A stretch of 64,000 bases of DNA from Thalassospira povalilytica (GCF_002844235.1 NZ_PGTS01000004.1:433437-497436); one strand, 5' to 3'; shown: positions 26,746-37,333, numbered from the stretch's first letter. The notes: generated by a model not told the origin, from the sequence alone. Program-made: numbers and translations.

Positions 26746-28191
26746 ATGCCGCGCTCGCCGGTCGCACTGATTATTGCACTGTCAGCCACTTTGTTTGCCG
26801 CATTCGCGCTAAACAGTGGCGCATCGCTGCAATCATCGCTTTTGGCACTGCGTGCATCGGCAGAAGGATTCGCGCCGATCTTCACCGGTATCATTATGGC
26901 GTCCTATTATATCGGGTTCGTTGCCGGGATTGTCTGGGGCGCAAGTCTGGTTAACCGGGTCGGGCATATTCGAACCTTTGCCGCCCTGGCATCGACCGGA
27001 TCCGCGATCACGTTGCTGCATGCCGTTTTTGTCGATCCGATCACCTGGTCGCTGTTTCGTGCGCTGACCGGGCTTTGTGTATCGGGGCTTTATCTTGTGA
27101 TTGAAAGCTGGCTGAACGCGCAGGCCGACAACACGTCGCGAGGCGGTACAATTGCCATCTATATGACGGTGTCGCTTGGCGGCCTGGCAATTGGTCAGCT
27201 GCTTTTGAATGTATCACCGATCAGCAGTTTCGAGCTGTTTACGGTGGCCTCGGTTCTGTTGTCGCTGTCTCTGGTACCGCTCGCATTGACACGCCAGCCG
27301 CCCCCCACGGCAGTCAGCGGCGAACGCATGACGTTCCGCCGCCTTTATAATATCTCGCCGCTCGGCTTTGTTGCCGCATCGGGTGCCGGTGTATTGTCCG
27401 GGGCTATTTACGGGGTTGGTCCGGTTTTTGCCGCCGACCTTGGTTTGCCGACCCATGATGTCGCCTATTTCATGTTCTTTGTCATTCTGGGCGGCATGAT
27501 CATGCAGTTTCCGATCGGCAAACTGTCCGATATGGTGCCGCGCCAATATGTGATGATTGTTGTTCTGTTCGGGTTGGCGATCTGTGGGCTGATCCCGCTT
27601 GCCGCGCCGGATATGATCCGCAACAACCTGACGCTTTGGGGGGGCATCACGGGTGTGTTCATCATGCCGATCTATGGATTGGCTGTGGCCTATGTGAATG
27701 ACTATCTCGAACCCGAAGACATTGTTCCTGCATCTGGTGGCCTGTTGATCATTTACGGTGCATCCGCCGCCACAGGACCGCTTCTGGGTGCCAGTGCCAT
27801 TGGCCATATGGGCCCATGGGCGCTTCCGGTCTGTTTTGCGATTATCGGCATCTGTGTCGCAAGTTTTGCGATCTATCGCGCCGGTTTCGGTCGTCGTATC
27901 AGCATCGAGGAACAGGGTCAGTTTGTTGCCGTGCCGCGCACAACGCCGATGGCATTTGAACTGTCCCCGATCACCGATGACCCCGGCCAGGATCAGGAAG
28001 ATGGCCAAACCGCGGGCAGCAGTCCCCTTGATCCTGATGAAATCGCTGAAATGATGACCCCGGATGGCACCGCACATCCCGATGATTTCGGTCAGGTCGC
28101 ACTCGACGACCCCCAACCCGATGACGACACCGAACGACAGTCGGGATCAGGATCGGAAACGGGCCCCGCATCCGGTTCAACATCGCGATAG
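26746..28191 (+). CDS. MFS transporter (YcaD-like) with acidic C-terminal tail
   Basis: Major facilitator of 481 residues with twelve predicted membrane segments over about the first 390. The motif GASLVNRVGHIRTFA between segments 2 and 3, ALTGLCVSGLYLVIESWLN and FPIGKLSDMVPRQYVM fit the YcaD/UMF-like branch (DUF895 relatives). The last 85 residues are unusual, rich in Asp, Glu, Pro, Gly and Ser, and probably a disordered cytoplasmic tail. The ATG at 26746 has GAGGAA upstream; a GTG 12 codons before it is rejected. Substrate unknown. Confidence 0.88.
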   Translation: MPRSPVALIIALSATLFAAFALNSGASLQSSLLALRASAEGFAPIFTGIIMASYYIGFVAGIVWGASLVNRVGHIRTFAALASTGSAITLLHAVFVDPITWSLFRALTGLCVSGLYLVIESWLNAQADNTSRGGTIAIYMTVSLGGLAIGQLLLNVSPISSFELFTVASVLLSLSLVPLALTRQPPPTAVSGERMTFRRLYNISPLGFVAASGAGVLSGAIYGVGPVFAADLGLPTHDVAYFMFFVILGGMIMQFPIGKLSDMVPRQYVMIVVLFGLAICGLIPLAAPDMIRNNLTLWGGITGVFIMPIYGLAVAYVNDYLEPEDIVPASGGLLIIYGASAATGPLLGASAIGHMGPWALPVCFAIIGICVASFAIYRAGFGRRISIEEQGQFVAVPRTTPMAFELSPITDDPGQDQEDGQTAGSSPLDPDEIAEMMTPDGTAHPDDFGQVALDDPQPDDDTERQSGSGSETGPASGSTSR

Positions 28192-28240
28192 CTTAAAGGC
28201 CCCGCCGGGATCAGATGGCGATACCGGCGGTATCACTGTG

Positions 28241-28392
28241 ACCGGTCTATTTCCATAATACGGAAAACATCCCGAAATAGTAAAACCGGCTGTGGACCAG
28301 CACGGGTTCCAACCCATATGTTGTGGCAAATGAAAGCGTGGGAACGCAAAGAGGACGACGTTCGATAATCGGACGATTTCCCGGCTCCCACG
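28241..28392 (+). promoter_or_regulatory. Structured 5' leader of malate synthase G gene
   Basis: Two stem structures lie between the upstream MFS gene and glcB. The first pairs CTATTTC (28247-28253) with GAAATAG (28274-28280), extendable by a CCGGT/ACCGG outer stem. The second pairs CGTGGGA (28337-28343) with TCCCACG (28386-28392) and encloses a hairpin CGTTCGA-TAA-TCGGACG (28359-28375). It matches no riboswitch I recognise. Confidence 0.45.
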
Positions 28393-28420
28393 GCGGTTCC
28401 AAGTCTGGTGAGAGAAACAC

Positions 28421-30613
28421 ATGACCCAACGTATTCAAAAAGGCGGACTTCAGATCGCAACGGTTTTGCATGATCTGGTTGCCAACGAAATCATTCCCGG
28501 CACGGGAATCAGTTCTGATCAGTTCTGGGCGTCATTTGAAAAGCTGGTCACCGAACTTGGCCCGCGAAACAAGGAGCTTCTGGCAAAGCGTGACGCGCTT
28601 CAGGCAAAGATCGACGAATGGCACCTTTCGCGCCAGGATCAGGCCCGCGACCCGGCCGCCTACAAGGAATTCCTGACCGAAATCGGGTATCTGCTGCCCG
28701 AAGGGGATGATTTCTATATCGGCACGACCAATGTCGATCCGGAAATTGCCCGTGTTGCCGGCCCACAGCTTGTTGTGCCGGTCATGAATGCGCGTTACGC
28801 GCTCAATGCTGCCAATGCACGCTGGGGCAGCCTTTATGACGCGCTTTATGGCACCGACGTCATTGATGAAGCCGATGGCAAGGAAAAGACCAAGGGCTTT
28901 AACCCGAAACGTGGTGCAGCGGTTGTTGCCTATGCTGCGGATTTCCTTGATCAGGCGGTTCCGCTTGCCAGCGGCAAACATGCCGATGCAGCCAAATATG
29001 AAGTTCGTGAAGATGGTTCGGGCTGGTGGACGCTTGTTGTTACACTTTCCGATGGCAGCGAAAGTGCCCTGGCACAGCCGTCACAGTTCATTGGTTACAA
29101 TGAAAAGAACGGTGCGCTTTCGGAAATCCTTCTGCGCAACCATGGTCTTCATGTCGAAATCCGGATCGATCCGAGCCACCCGATCGGCAAGGAACATGCC
29201 GCAGGCGTTTGTGACGTCATTCTGGAATCGGCCCTGACCACCATTCAGGATTGCGAAGATTCGGTCGCTGCGGTTGATGCCGAAGACAAGACCCTTGTCT
29301 ATCGCAACTGGCTTGGCCTGATGAAAGGCACGCTTGAGGAAAAATTCGAAAAAGGTGGCAAAACGGTTACCCGTCGCCTGAATGCGGATCGGACCTATCA
29401 GGGTTTTGACGGCAACGAGGTTGTTCTTCCGGGCCGCAGCCTGATGCTGGTGCGTAACGTTGGCCATTTGATGACGTCCGATGCGGTTCTTGATGCCAAT
29501 GGCAATGAAGTGCCCGAAGGGTTCATGGATGCCATGATCACCGGCCTGATTTCCAAGCATGACGTTGAAGGCAAGAACGAGCTTTCGAACTCCCGTCATG
29601 GCAGCGTCTATATCGTAAAGCCGAAAATGCACGGCCCCGAAGAAGTCGCACTGACCAACGATCTGTTTGCATTTGTTGAAAACGCGATCGGTGTTCCGGA
29701 AAACACCCTTAAGGTTGGCATCATGGACGAGGAACGCCGCACGACGGTGAACCTTAAGGAATGCATCCGTGCCGCCAAAGACCGCGTTGTATTCATCAAT
29801 ACCGGCTTCCTTGACCGGACCGGTGATGAAATCCATACCAGCATGGAAGCAGGCCCGGTTGTCCGCAAGGAAGCGATGAAAGACCAGTACTGGATCGCGG
29901 CCTATGAAAACTGGAACGTTGATGTCGGCCTTGAATGCGGCATGAAGGGCATCGCCCAGATCGGCAAGGGCATGTGGGCAAAACCTGATCGTATGGCCGA
30001 AATGATGGTTGCCAAAATCGGCCATCCGAAAGCCGGTGCAAACTGTGCCTGGGTTCCGTCCCCGACGGCTGCGACCCTGCATGTCATGCATTATCATCAG
30101 GTCGATGTCCGTGCCGTTCAGGACGAAATCGGTAAGCGCGAACGCGCAAGCCTTGATGACATTCTGGCCATTCCGCGCCTTGGCGACATCAAACCGATGC
30201 CAAGCGAAATTCAGGAAGAGCTTGATAACAATGCCCAGGGGATCCTTGGATATGTTGTCCGCTGGATCGATAGTGGTGTGGGTTGTTCCAAGGTGCCTGA
30301 CATCAATGATGTCGGCCTGATGGAAGACCGTGCGACGCTTCGTATTTCAAGCCAGCATATTGCAAACTGGCTGCATCATGGTCTTTGCACCGAAGAACAG
30401 GTTATGGAAACCATGAAGCGCATGGCTGCTGTCGTTGACAAGCAGAATGCCGGTGATCCGACCTATCGCAATATGGCACCGAACTTTGATGACAGCGTCG
30501 CCTTTGCTGCGGCCTGCGATCTGGTCTTCAAGGGCCGCGAGCAGCCGAACGGCTATACCGAGCCGGTCCTTCATGCCCGCCGCCGCGAAGCCAAGGCGAA
30601 ATACGGCGCATAA
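28421..30613 (+). CDS. glcB: Malate synthase G
   Basis: Cytosolic enzyme condensing glyoxylate with acetyl-CoA to malate, part of the glyoxylate and glycolate pathways. At 730 residues it has the length of the monomeric G isoform (E. coli 723), not the A isoform (about 530). Family segments include the N-terminal [18 protein letters not shown], a [14 protein letters not shown] beta-clip region, [12 protein letters not shown], a [18 protein letters not shown] active-site strand and [27 protein letters not shown] precedes the ATG. No isocitrate lyase or glycolate oxidase gene is nearby. A structured leader lies upstream and a terminator downstream. Confidence 0.97.
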   Translation: MTQRIQKGGLQIATVLHDLVANEIIPGTGISSDQFWASFEKLVTELGPRNKELLAKRDALQAKIDEWHLSRQDQARDPAAYKEFLTEIGYLLPEGDDFYIGTTNVDPEIARVAGPQLVVPVMNARYALNAANARWGSLYDALYGTDVIDEADGKEKTKGFNPKRGAAVVAYAADFLDQAVPLASGKHADAAKYEVREDGSGWWTLVVTLSDGSESALAQPSQFIGYNEKNGALSEILLRNHGLHVEIRIDPSHPIGKEHAAGVCDVILESALTTIQDCEDSVAAVDAEDKTLVYRNWLGLMKGTLEEKFEKGGKTVTRRLNADRTYQGFDGNEVVLPGRSLMLVRNVGHLMTSDAVLDANGNEVPEGFMDAMITGLISKHDVEGKNELSNSRHGSVYIVKPKMHGPEEVALTNDLFAFVENAIGVPENTLKVGIMDEERRTTVNLKECIRAAKDRVVFINTGFLDRTGDEIHTSMEAGPVVRKEAMKDQYWIAAYENWNVDVGLECGMKGIAQIGKGMWAKPDRMAEMMVAKIGHPKAGANCAWVPSPTAATLHVMHYHQVDVRAVQDEIGKRERASLDDILAIPRLGDIKPMPSEIQEELDNNAQGILGYVVRWIDSGVGCSKVPDINDVGLMEDRATLRISSQHIANWLHHGLCTEEQVMETMKRMAAVVDKQNAGDPTYRNMAPNFDDSVAFAAACDLVFKGREQPNGYTEPVLHARRREAKAKYGA

Positions 30614-30636
30614 AACCCGCCAAAAGCATCAAAACA

Positions 30637-30667
30637 AAAGCCGCCCGGATCATTCGGGCGGCTTTTT
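30637..30667. terminator. Terminator between glcB and map
   Basis: Twelve-base stem (AAAAGCCGCCCG with CGGGCGGCTTTT) around a seven-base loop, T run on the right and AAAACAAAA on the left, so it serves both convergent genes. Confidence 0.92.
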
Positions 30668-30711
30668 TGCTGCAAAAAATGCTGCACCATCAAGTGCAAC
30701 ATAAAATCTGT

Positions 30712-31461
30712 TTATTCGCCAAGCGTCATGATCTCGTAGCCCTTGTCGGTGACAACAAGGGTGTGCTCATACTGCACGGTGGCATCACCGGTATCGGCAA
30801 ACAGTGTCCAGCCATCTTCACCATCCAGCGCCCATTTCGCGCCATAGGACAGGAATGGCTCAATGGTGATGACCTGTCCCTTTTTCAGGGAACGGCGTTC
30901 TTTGGGATCGTCCCAGGTCGGGATGGTGTGCGGATGTTCGTGCAATGACTTGCCAATCCCGTGACTGGCCAGATTGCGGATCAGGGTATAGCCGCCCTTG
31001 CGGGCAAAATTTTCAATCTTGAGACCGATTTCACGGATCGGGGCCTTGTCGCGCACCACCTTGATCCCGGCCCACATCGCCTTTTTGCCATCTTCGCACA
31101 GCTTGGCAATTTCCGGCTTTGCCGTGCCGCAAATGAAGCTGGCGCCGGTGTCGGAAAAATATCCGTCCAGCGACGCGGACACATCGATATTCACCAGATC
31201 GCCATCGGCCAGAACCTGATCGCCGGGAATGCCGTGTGCCACCGCTTCGTTGACACTGATACAGGTCGCACCGGGAAATTTGTATTCGCTTTCGGGTGCG
31301 GAAACCGCCCCGGCATCTTCAAGGATTTTGCGTCCGATATGGTCAAGTTCAGCCGTGGTGATCCCGGGAACCGCAGCTGCCCCCATCGTATCGCGGGCAC
31401 GCGCGCAAATCCGGCCAATCCGGCGCAAATGGTCAAGGTCTTTTTGGGATGAAACTGTCAT
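30712..31461 (-). CDS. map: Type I methionine aminopeptidase
   Basis: Removes the initiator methionine from nascent proteins. The 249-residue protein has all five dinuclear metal ligands: Asp93 (NIDV), Asp104 (SDTG), His167 (ASHGIG), Glu201 (ITIEP) and Glu232 (QYEHT), matching Asp97, Asp108, His171, Glu204 and Glu235 of E. coli MetAP. I start at 31461 (MTVSSQKDLDHLRRIG), the normal N-terminus; the frame stays open 78 codons further upstream without conservation. No strong SD. It lies 100 bases downstream of the GGDEF sensor gene on the same strand. Confidence 0.96.
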   Translation of the reverse strand: MTVSSQKDLDHLRRIGRICARARDTMGAAAVPGITTAELDHIGRKILEDAGAVSAPESEYKFPGATCISVNEAVAHGIPGDQVLADGDLVNIDVSASLDGYFSDTGASFICGTAKPEIAKLCEDGKKAMWAGIKVVRDKAPIREIGLKIENFARKGGYTLIRNLASHGIGKSLHEHPHTIPTWDDPKERRSLKKGQVITIEPFLSYGAKWALDGEDGWTLFADTGDATVQYEHTLVVTDKGYEIMTLGE

Positions 31462-31561
31462 GAAATGCTTATTGCGATGGCGCGTTGCAAAGTCAAGAAA
31501 ACCCGCGTCTGACAGGGTTTTATCATTGATGAAATTGTCGTGATGCGGCCCAAACGGCGCG

Positions 31562-33307
31562 TCAGGCCCGCGAAGTTGAACTGTCGGACGATTTTTCGAC
31601 AACCGAAAACAGAACATATCCGTTCTTGCCCCGCGCCTTGGCGGTATAAAGCGCAATATCGGCACGTTCCAGAAGCTTTTCCGGGTCATGGCCATGTTCC
31701 GGATAGACCGATATCCCGATGCTCATATTGATCGAGACCCGGTTCCCGCCCGTGATGAAGGGCATCAGGATTTCGTGCAGAATGCGTTCGGCAAGCATGG
31801 TGGCCTCGGTGGCACCGTTTTTGTCGACATGACAGACAATGACCATCTCGTCACCGCCAAGACGCGCGACAAGATCACCACCCCGCACGCATCGCCGCAA
31901 CCGCTTTGCCACTTCGCGCAGAACGTCATCACCCGCCGCATGGCCAAACCGGTCATTGATCGGTTTGAAATCATCCAGATCAAGCATCAGGATCGCCAGT
32001 TCGCCTTTTTTGCGATCTGCGCGCGCAATGGCATGTTCAAAATAGGCATCCATCGCCAAACGGTTGCCAAGCCCGGTCAGCTTGTCATGGTGGGCGATAT
32101 GTTTCATCGCCCCCAATGCCGCATCTTTTTCCGTCAGCTTGGCCAACAGAGACTGGAGGTTTTTGGACAGGATATTGATTTCGCGGGCGCCGCGCACATC
32201 CGGGAGCTGGCTGATTTCGCCGCGCTTCATTGCTTCGATCGCGTTGGCCATATGACCGATCGGCCCGACCAGAAAACCGGCCGCCCACCAAGCGATGATA
32301 CTGAACACGACCGCAAGAACCGTTCCCCAGATCAAAATATCACGGCGCAATTCAAATACCGGGGCAAGGGCATCATCGACATGCTGACGCACGAGGATCG
32401 ACCAGTTCAGGCCATCATAATCAAGATGCCCGTCAGCAGGCGCATATCCGGTCAGATATTCCCGGCCATCGGGCCAGGTGCTTATTTTCCAGCCGACATG
32501 ATTGCGCTTTGCCTCGGTCAAGGCATCAAGACGCAGGCTGGTCCCCACCAGTTCCTGATCGGGTCCCAGCAACACCGTGCCTTCCTGTGAAATAACAAAG
32601 ATATCGACATTCTGATGGATACCCTGACCACCAAAAAGCGACTTGCGGACCGTATCGGCCCATTCCCAACTCAGATGCGTTGCCAGGACACCGGTGAATT
32701 CATCGCTGTCATTGACCAATGGTACAGCAATATCGACGAACTGGATGGGTTCACCATTATAAAGCGGGAATTTTTCGGCAAGCAGTTTGGCATCATGCAC
32801 ATCACCGATGAACTGGCCGTTCTTGCCGTACTGGAATACGGGCCGCTGGGCAATATTCATTCCTACAAGCATGTCACCGGTCGCGGCAACCACCGTTCCT
32901 TCGTGATCAAGGACACCGATCCAGGTGAAAATCGGAATTTCCCGGCGCAGCCGATTGATGATCGAACTGATTTCGCGCACATCTTCGAAATTGCGCAGGG
33001 CACCCAATGTGCTCAGAACTGAGACTTCGCCGCGATGTGTCCACATGGTGCGGTCAAGTTCATCGGCCATCTGAAGTGCAATATCAGACACGCCAAGGCC
33101 GATCTGCGTTTGTAAATCTGCACCGGACCGTTTGCCGACCACAAAGCTCATCAATGCCGCCAACCCGACAACCATAAGCGCAGTTGCCAGGGCGACTTGC
33201 ACACGGATTCCGACTTGAAACAGCTTGTTCAAGGCTGACCCTCTCACTCTCCGGGACCGGGGCATATTGTTTTTGCGTGTTTGCCCTCGGTGCGGCTGGT
33301 TTGCCAT
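31562..33307 (-). CDS. Membrane-bound diguanylate cyclase with dCache-like sensor
   Basis: Sensor protein of about 581 residues. A transmembrane segment (about 35-55) is followed by a periplasmic double-Cache-like domain (about 60-310, with FTWIGVLDHEGTVVAATG and QNVDIFVISQEGTVLLGP), a second membrane segment (about 325-345), a HAMP-like linker and a C-terminal GGDEF domain. The signature is GGDEM, a Phe to Met change; the RGGD inhibitory site is intact five residues before it. There is no EAL domain. The start is uncertain: ATG 33307 is used, ATG 33265 would also keep the first membrane segment, and neither has a good SD. Confidence 0.87.
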   Translation of the reverse strand: MANQPHRGQTRKNNMPRSRRVRGSALNKLFQVGIRVQVALATALMVVGLAALMSFVVGKRSGADLQTQIGLGVSDIALQMADELDRTMWTHRGEVSVLSTLGALRNFEDVREISSIINRLRREIPIFTWIGVLDHEGTVVAATGDMLVGMNIAQRPVFQYGKNGQFIGDVHDAKLLAEKFPLYNGEPIQFVDIAVPLVNDSDEFTGVLATHLSWEWADTVRKSLFGGQGIHQNVDIFVISQEGTVLLGPDQELVGTSLRLDALTEAKRNHVGWKISTWPDGREYLTGYAPADGHLDYDGLNWSILVRQHVDDALAPVFELRRDILIWGTVLAVVFSIIAWWAAGFLVGPIGHMANAIEAMKRGEISQLPDVRGAREINILSKNLQSLLAKLTEKDAALGAMKHIAHHDKLTGLGNRLAMDAYFEHAIARADRKKGELAILMLDLDDFKPINDRFGHAAGDDVLREVAKRLRRCVRGGDLVARLGGDEMVIVCHVDKNGATEATMLAERILHEILMPFITGGNRVSINMSIGISVYPEHGHDPEKLLERADIALYTAKARGKNGYVLFSVVEKSSDSSTSRA

Positions 33308-33370
33308 ACCGCATTTAATGACCGTGATATAAGGATCAGACAAGCGGTTTTGAAGAAGGTCCCAAACAAA

Positions 33371-33401
33371 ATATGACAGCCATCTTATATGGCTGTCATA
33401 T
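33371..33401 (-). terminator. Terminator after pcaHG
   Basis: A 13-base perfect inverted repeat (ATATGACAGCCAT and its complement) around a five-base loop, followed on the minus strand by TTTTGTTTG. It separates pcaG from the GGDEF sensor gene on the same strand. Confidence 0.85.
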
Positions 33402-33435
33402 TCGAATGCACATGGATCAGCGTCAAACGCGCCGA

Positions 33436-34065
33436 TCAAATATCAAAGAACACCGTTTCGTTTTCACCCTGCAGAACAATGTCAAAGCGATAGACCGGCA
33501 CAGCGCCGCTGTCATCACGCGTTGCGATCAGGGTTTTACGGCGTTCGGCTTGCTCAATCAGGTTCAGCACCGGGTCGGCTTCATTGGCGTTTTGTTCGTC
33601 GCCAAAATACATCCGCGTATTCAGGCCGATATTGATGCCGCGTGCGACAATCCAGAAGTTGACATGCGGCGCCATATCCCGACCATTTCGGCCTGTCACC
33701 ACACCGGGCTTGATGGTTTCAAACCGGTACACCGCAGTATCAAAATCGGTACCGGTGCGCCCCCAACCACGGAAGTTTGCATCAATCTCGCCCGTGTTCT
33801 GGCGATCAAGTTCATGGTTGTAGCGCCCATCTGCATTGGCCTGCCAGATTTCAAGCAACGCATCGCGAAGCGGCGTACCCGTCCCGTCAATCACCCGGCC
33901 TTCGATGATGATCCGTTCGCCGCGGGTGTTTTCATCGGCCATGATATTGGTGAAATTGTTTTCAAAAATATCAAAGCCCGCCTGTTTGGGGATCAGGCCG
34001 ATATGGACATAGGGACCCGCCGTCTGGGATGCGGTTTCTTTGAGATATTCAAGTGACTGCACCAT
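33436..34065 (-). CDS. pcaG: Protocatechuate 3,4-dioxygenase alpha subunit
   Basis: Structural subunit of the intradiol dioxygenase that opens protocatechuate to 3-carboxy-cis,cis-muconate (beta-ketoadipate pathway). The 209-residue protein has the family's SQTAGPYVHIGL start, ERIIIEGRVIDGTGTPLRDALLEIWQANADGRY, and HVNFWIVARGINIGLNTRMYFGDE. Like other alpha subunits it lacks the full set of iron ligands found in the beta subunit. It starts three bases after pcaH ends, so the two are cotranscribed and probably translated together. No pcaB, pcaC or pcaD lies in the window. Confidence 0.95.
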   Translation of the reverse strand: MVQSLEYLKETASQTAGPYVHIGLIPKQAGFDIFENNFTNIMADENTRGERIIIEGRVIDGTGTPLRDALLEIWQANADGRYNHELDRQNTGEIDANFRGWGRTGTDFDTAVYRFETIKPGVVTGRNGRDMAPHVNFWIVARGINIGLNTRMYFGDEQNANEADPVLNLIEQAERRKTLIATRDDSGAVPVYRFDIVLQGENETVFFDI

Positions 34066-34068
34066 GGA

Positions 34069-34873
<805 letters not shown>

Positions 34874-34883
34874 CATTTAATTC

Positions 34884-35837
34884 ATGAGCAATTTCGATCA
34901 TTTGGAACTGGACGGGCATGCATTGCGGTTGTTTCTGGCCGTCCTTGAAGAAGGATCGGTAACCGCAGCCGCCGAACGGCTTGGCGTGACGCAATCAGCG
35001 GTCAGTCACAATCTGACCAAGCTGCGCCGGATCATGCGCGACCCGCTTTTCACCAAATCCGGGCGCGGCATTGTTGCCACCGCCCATGCCCAAAGCCTGG
35101 CCGAACAGGCGCGGTTTCTTCTTGATCAGATGCAGGCCTTTGCCAGTGGGGCAGATTTCAATCCCGCCGATGCCCGCCTGTCGCTGACCATTGCCGCAAA
35201 CGATCTTCAACGCGATCTGTTGTTGCCCAGTCTGTTTGAAAGCCTTGAAAGGCAGCTTGCCGATATCCGGATGACGGTTGTGCCATCCCTTTTGCCCGGT
35301 CCGGCCTTGTTGCGCGAAAATCGCTGTGACCTTCTGATTTCGCCGCGCCCGCCCGAAGGTGTCGATATCGTCCAGAAACGTCTTTTGACCGATCATTACA
35401 TGGTGTTTTTCGACCCCGAAATGCGCGCAGCCCCGGCAAATGCAGATGACTATATGTCAACCCGCCATATCACGGTTCGTTACGGCAACAACCGCACCCT
35501 AGAATTCGATGATATGCTTGAAAATCAGGGGATTGATCGTAACATCGTTTTGCGGGTGCCGAACTTTACCGCCATTGCCGAATTTCTGCGGGGCAGCCAG
35601 ATGATCGCAACTTTGCCAAGCCTTTTGCAGCAGCATGCCCTGCGTGATTTTGCGCGTGTGCCCCTGCCACTCGATACACTTGCCGTCAACACCATCGATC
35701 TTCCGATCTATATGTGCTGGCACCAACGATATCAGCACGATCCATCACACAGATGGCTTCGTTCCCAGCTTGAAGATGTGGTGGCTGCCAAACTGCGCAC
35801 ACCATCGAACCGCCCGCTTTCGCAACAAACAGGCTAG
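34884..35837 (+). CDS. LysR family transcriptional regulator
   Basis: DNA-binding regulator of 317 residues. The N-terminal winged helix-turn-helix covers about 10-70, with SVTAAAERLGVTQSAVSHNLTKLRR as recognition region, followed by a substrate-binding type effector domain (about 95-300). The HNLTKLRRIMRDPLFTKSGRG wording resembles the NodD/NahR branch rather than PcaQ, so I give no symbol. Placement divergent from pcaHG, with a T-N11-A repeat between, suggests control of that operon, possibly with protocatechuate or its product as ligand (inference). The TRIC-type gene follows after ten bases. Confidence 0.9.
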   Translation: MSNFDHLELDGHALRLFLAVLEEGSVTAAAERLGVTQSAVSHNLTKLRRIMRDPLFTKSGRGIVATAHAQSLAEQARFLLDQMQAFASGADFNPADARLSLTIAANDLQRDLLLPSLFESLERQLADIRMTVVPSLLPGPALLRENRCDLLISPRPPEGVDIVQKRLLTDHYMVFFDPEMRAAPANADDYMSTRHITVRYGNNRTLEFDDMLENQGIDRNIVLRVPNFTAIAEFLRGSQMIATLPSLLQQHALRDFARVPLPLDTLAVNTIDLPIYMCWHQRYQHDPSHRWLRSQLEDVVAAKLRTPSNRPLSQQTG

Positions 35838-35847
35838 ACAGCACGTC

Positions 35848-36483
35848 ATGACCACTACCCAGATCATCTATTGGCTTGAATTGGCGGGCGTCGCCGTTTT
35901 TGCAATTACCGGCGCGCTTGAAGCATCGCGACGCCAGATGGATGTTGTCGGCTTTGTTCTGATTGCGACCTTTACCGGTATTGGTGGTGGCACCGTTCGT
36001 GACGTGATCACCGGGGCGACGCCGGTTTTCTGGATCCGGGACCCGGCCTGGGTGGTGACGTGTATCGGGGCTGCGATCTTTACCTATTTCACGGCTCATC
36101 TTGTGGAACGGCGCTATGTGGCGCTGATCTGGCTTGATGCGCTTGGCCTTGCGTTATTTGGTGTAACCGGGGCTGCGATTGGTCTTAATCTTGGTGTTGC
36201 GCCACTGGTCGCAATCATTCTGGGAATGATTTCCGCAACATTTGGCGGCATGGTCCGCGACGTTGTGTGTAACGAAATCCCGCTGATCCTGCGCCCGGAA
36301 ATCTATATCAGCTGCGCACTTCTGGGGGCGAGCATCTATGTCCTTGGCACGGCGGTTCTGGAATTGCCGCGTGGACCGGTGGCAATCATTGCGTTTTTCT
36401 GTGCGTTTTTACTGCGCGCCTGCGCGATCAAATTCAAGCTGAGCTTCCCGGTTTATAAAGCACGTCCCGGCCGCGAATATTAA
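35848..36483 (+). CDS. TRIC cation channel family protein (UPF0126, YicG-like)
   Basis: Membrane protein of 211 residues with about seven hydrophobic segments built from two UPF0126 repeats, each with a Gly-Gly-x-x-Arg-Asp motif: GGGTVRDVITG (about 46-56) and FGGMVRDVVCNEIP (about 130-143). Bacterial TRIC homologues form trimeric monovalent cation channels; other members of UPF0126 are assigned as glycine or amino acid carriers. The ATG at 35848 lies 10 bases after the LysR stop; the frame is open further upstream but overlaps that gene. Probably cotranscribed with it. Confidence 0.87.
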   Translation: MTTTQIIYWLELAGVAVFAITGALEASRRQMDVVGFVLIATFTGIGGGTVRDVITGATPVFWIRDPAWVVTCIGAAIFTYFTAHLVERRYVALIWLDALGLALFGVTGAAIGLNLGVAPLVAIILGMISATFGGMVRDVVCNEIPLILRPEIYISCALLGASIYVLGTAVLELPRGPVAIIAFFCAFLLRACAIKFKLSFPVYKARPGREY

Positions 36484-36619
36484 GCCAAATGCAGGTGTTT
36501 TCAGCCGACGCCTTTGGCCTCAGCACATCCATAGTGAGTTAACTGACTTGATCGCGCAACAAGGCTGATTTTTGGCTTATAACCCAGCGTAATTTTTGAC
36601 AAATGCCCGGTAAGCCTTG

Positions 36620-37333
36620 TCATTCGACAATCAGCTGCACCCGATCACTTGAAAAGGCCGTAACGCCATATTCGATCGGCACCCCGGCAGAATCAACATC
36701 GACGCTTTCCGTTGAAATTACCGGGCGGTTTTTGGCCTGTTTCAACAGGCTTGCCACACGTGATGACGGCAAGGCAGCCGAAATTCGCGTTGTTTTGCGG
36801 CTGTAATCATCAATGCCAAACCGTTTGAAGGCCTCGGTCAGGGATTTGGTTTGGGTGAAGATGTCAACGATGCCGTCAAAACGGGCTGCCGGCATGTAGC
36901 TTGTCGCCACAGCCAGTGGAATGCCATCGGCCTCGGAAACGGAAAACAGTTCAATCACGCGGGTACCGGGTTTGACATCAAGACAATTGGCGACCGTTAC
37001 ATTTGCCTTTAGCACCTCTGACGAGATCAGCCGTTTATCGGGAAGACGGTGGCGCCCCGATACGATCTGGGAAAATCGGGTTTTGGATCCCAGCGGATAA
37101 TCCAAGATCTGCTCCTGGACAAAGGCACCGCGACCCTGTTCGACGCGCACCACATGACTATCGACAAGTGCCGCCATCGCACGGCGCACGGTATGCCTGT
37201 TCACGCCAAACCGGCGCACCAGCTCCATCTCCGTCGGCATTTTGTCACCGGGTGAAAACACACCTTCGGCAATATCAGCCAGAAGCTGTTTTTCAATTTG
37301 TTTCCAGATAGATAGTCCCGGCTCCCAATCCAT
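36620..37333 (-). CDS. phnF: GntR/HutC family phosphonate repressor PhnF
   Basis: DNA-binding repressor of the C-P lyase genes. The 237-residue protein has an N-terminal winged helix (about 5-75, with GDKMPTEMELVRRFGVNRHTVRRAMAALV split over two helices) and a C-terminal UTRA effector domain (about 95-235) with GTRVIELFSVSEADGIPLAVATSYMPAARF. It is divergent from phnG with an operator-like site between them, the usual place for PhnF. GGGGAAAG precedes the ATG at 37333; a GTG one codon upstream is possible. Confidence 0.93.
   Translation of the reverse strand: MDWEPGLSIWKQIEKQLLADIAEGVFSPGDKMPTEMELVRRFGVNRHTVRRAMAALVDSHVVRVEQGRGAFVQEQILDYPLGSKTRFSQIVSGRHRLPDKRLISSEVLKANVTVANCLDVKPGTRVIELFSVSEADGIPLAVATSYMPAARFDGIVDIFTQTKSLTEAFKRFGIDDYSRKTTRISAALPSSRVASLLKQAKNRPVISTESVDVDSAGVPIEYGVTAFSSDRVQLIVE

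Noticed and set aside
26225..26770. Plus-strand frame of about 180 codons between TAXI and MFS genes
   Set aside because: It begins opposite the TAXI gene and ends in the MFS start; no SD, no recognisable domain.
28421..30613. Malate synthase A
   Set aside because: Length of 730 residues and the beta-clip insertion fit isoform G; isoform A is about 530 residues.
34884..35837. Naming the LysR gene pcaQ
   Set aside because: Position fits but the N-terminal wording matches the NodD/NahR branch, so the symbol is not supported.
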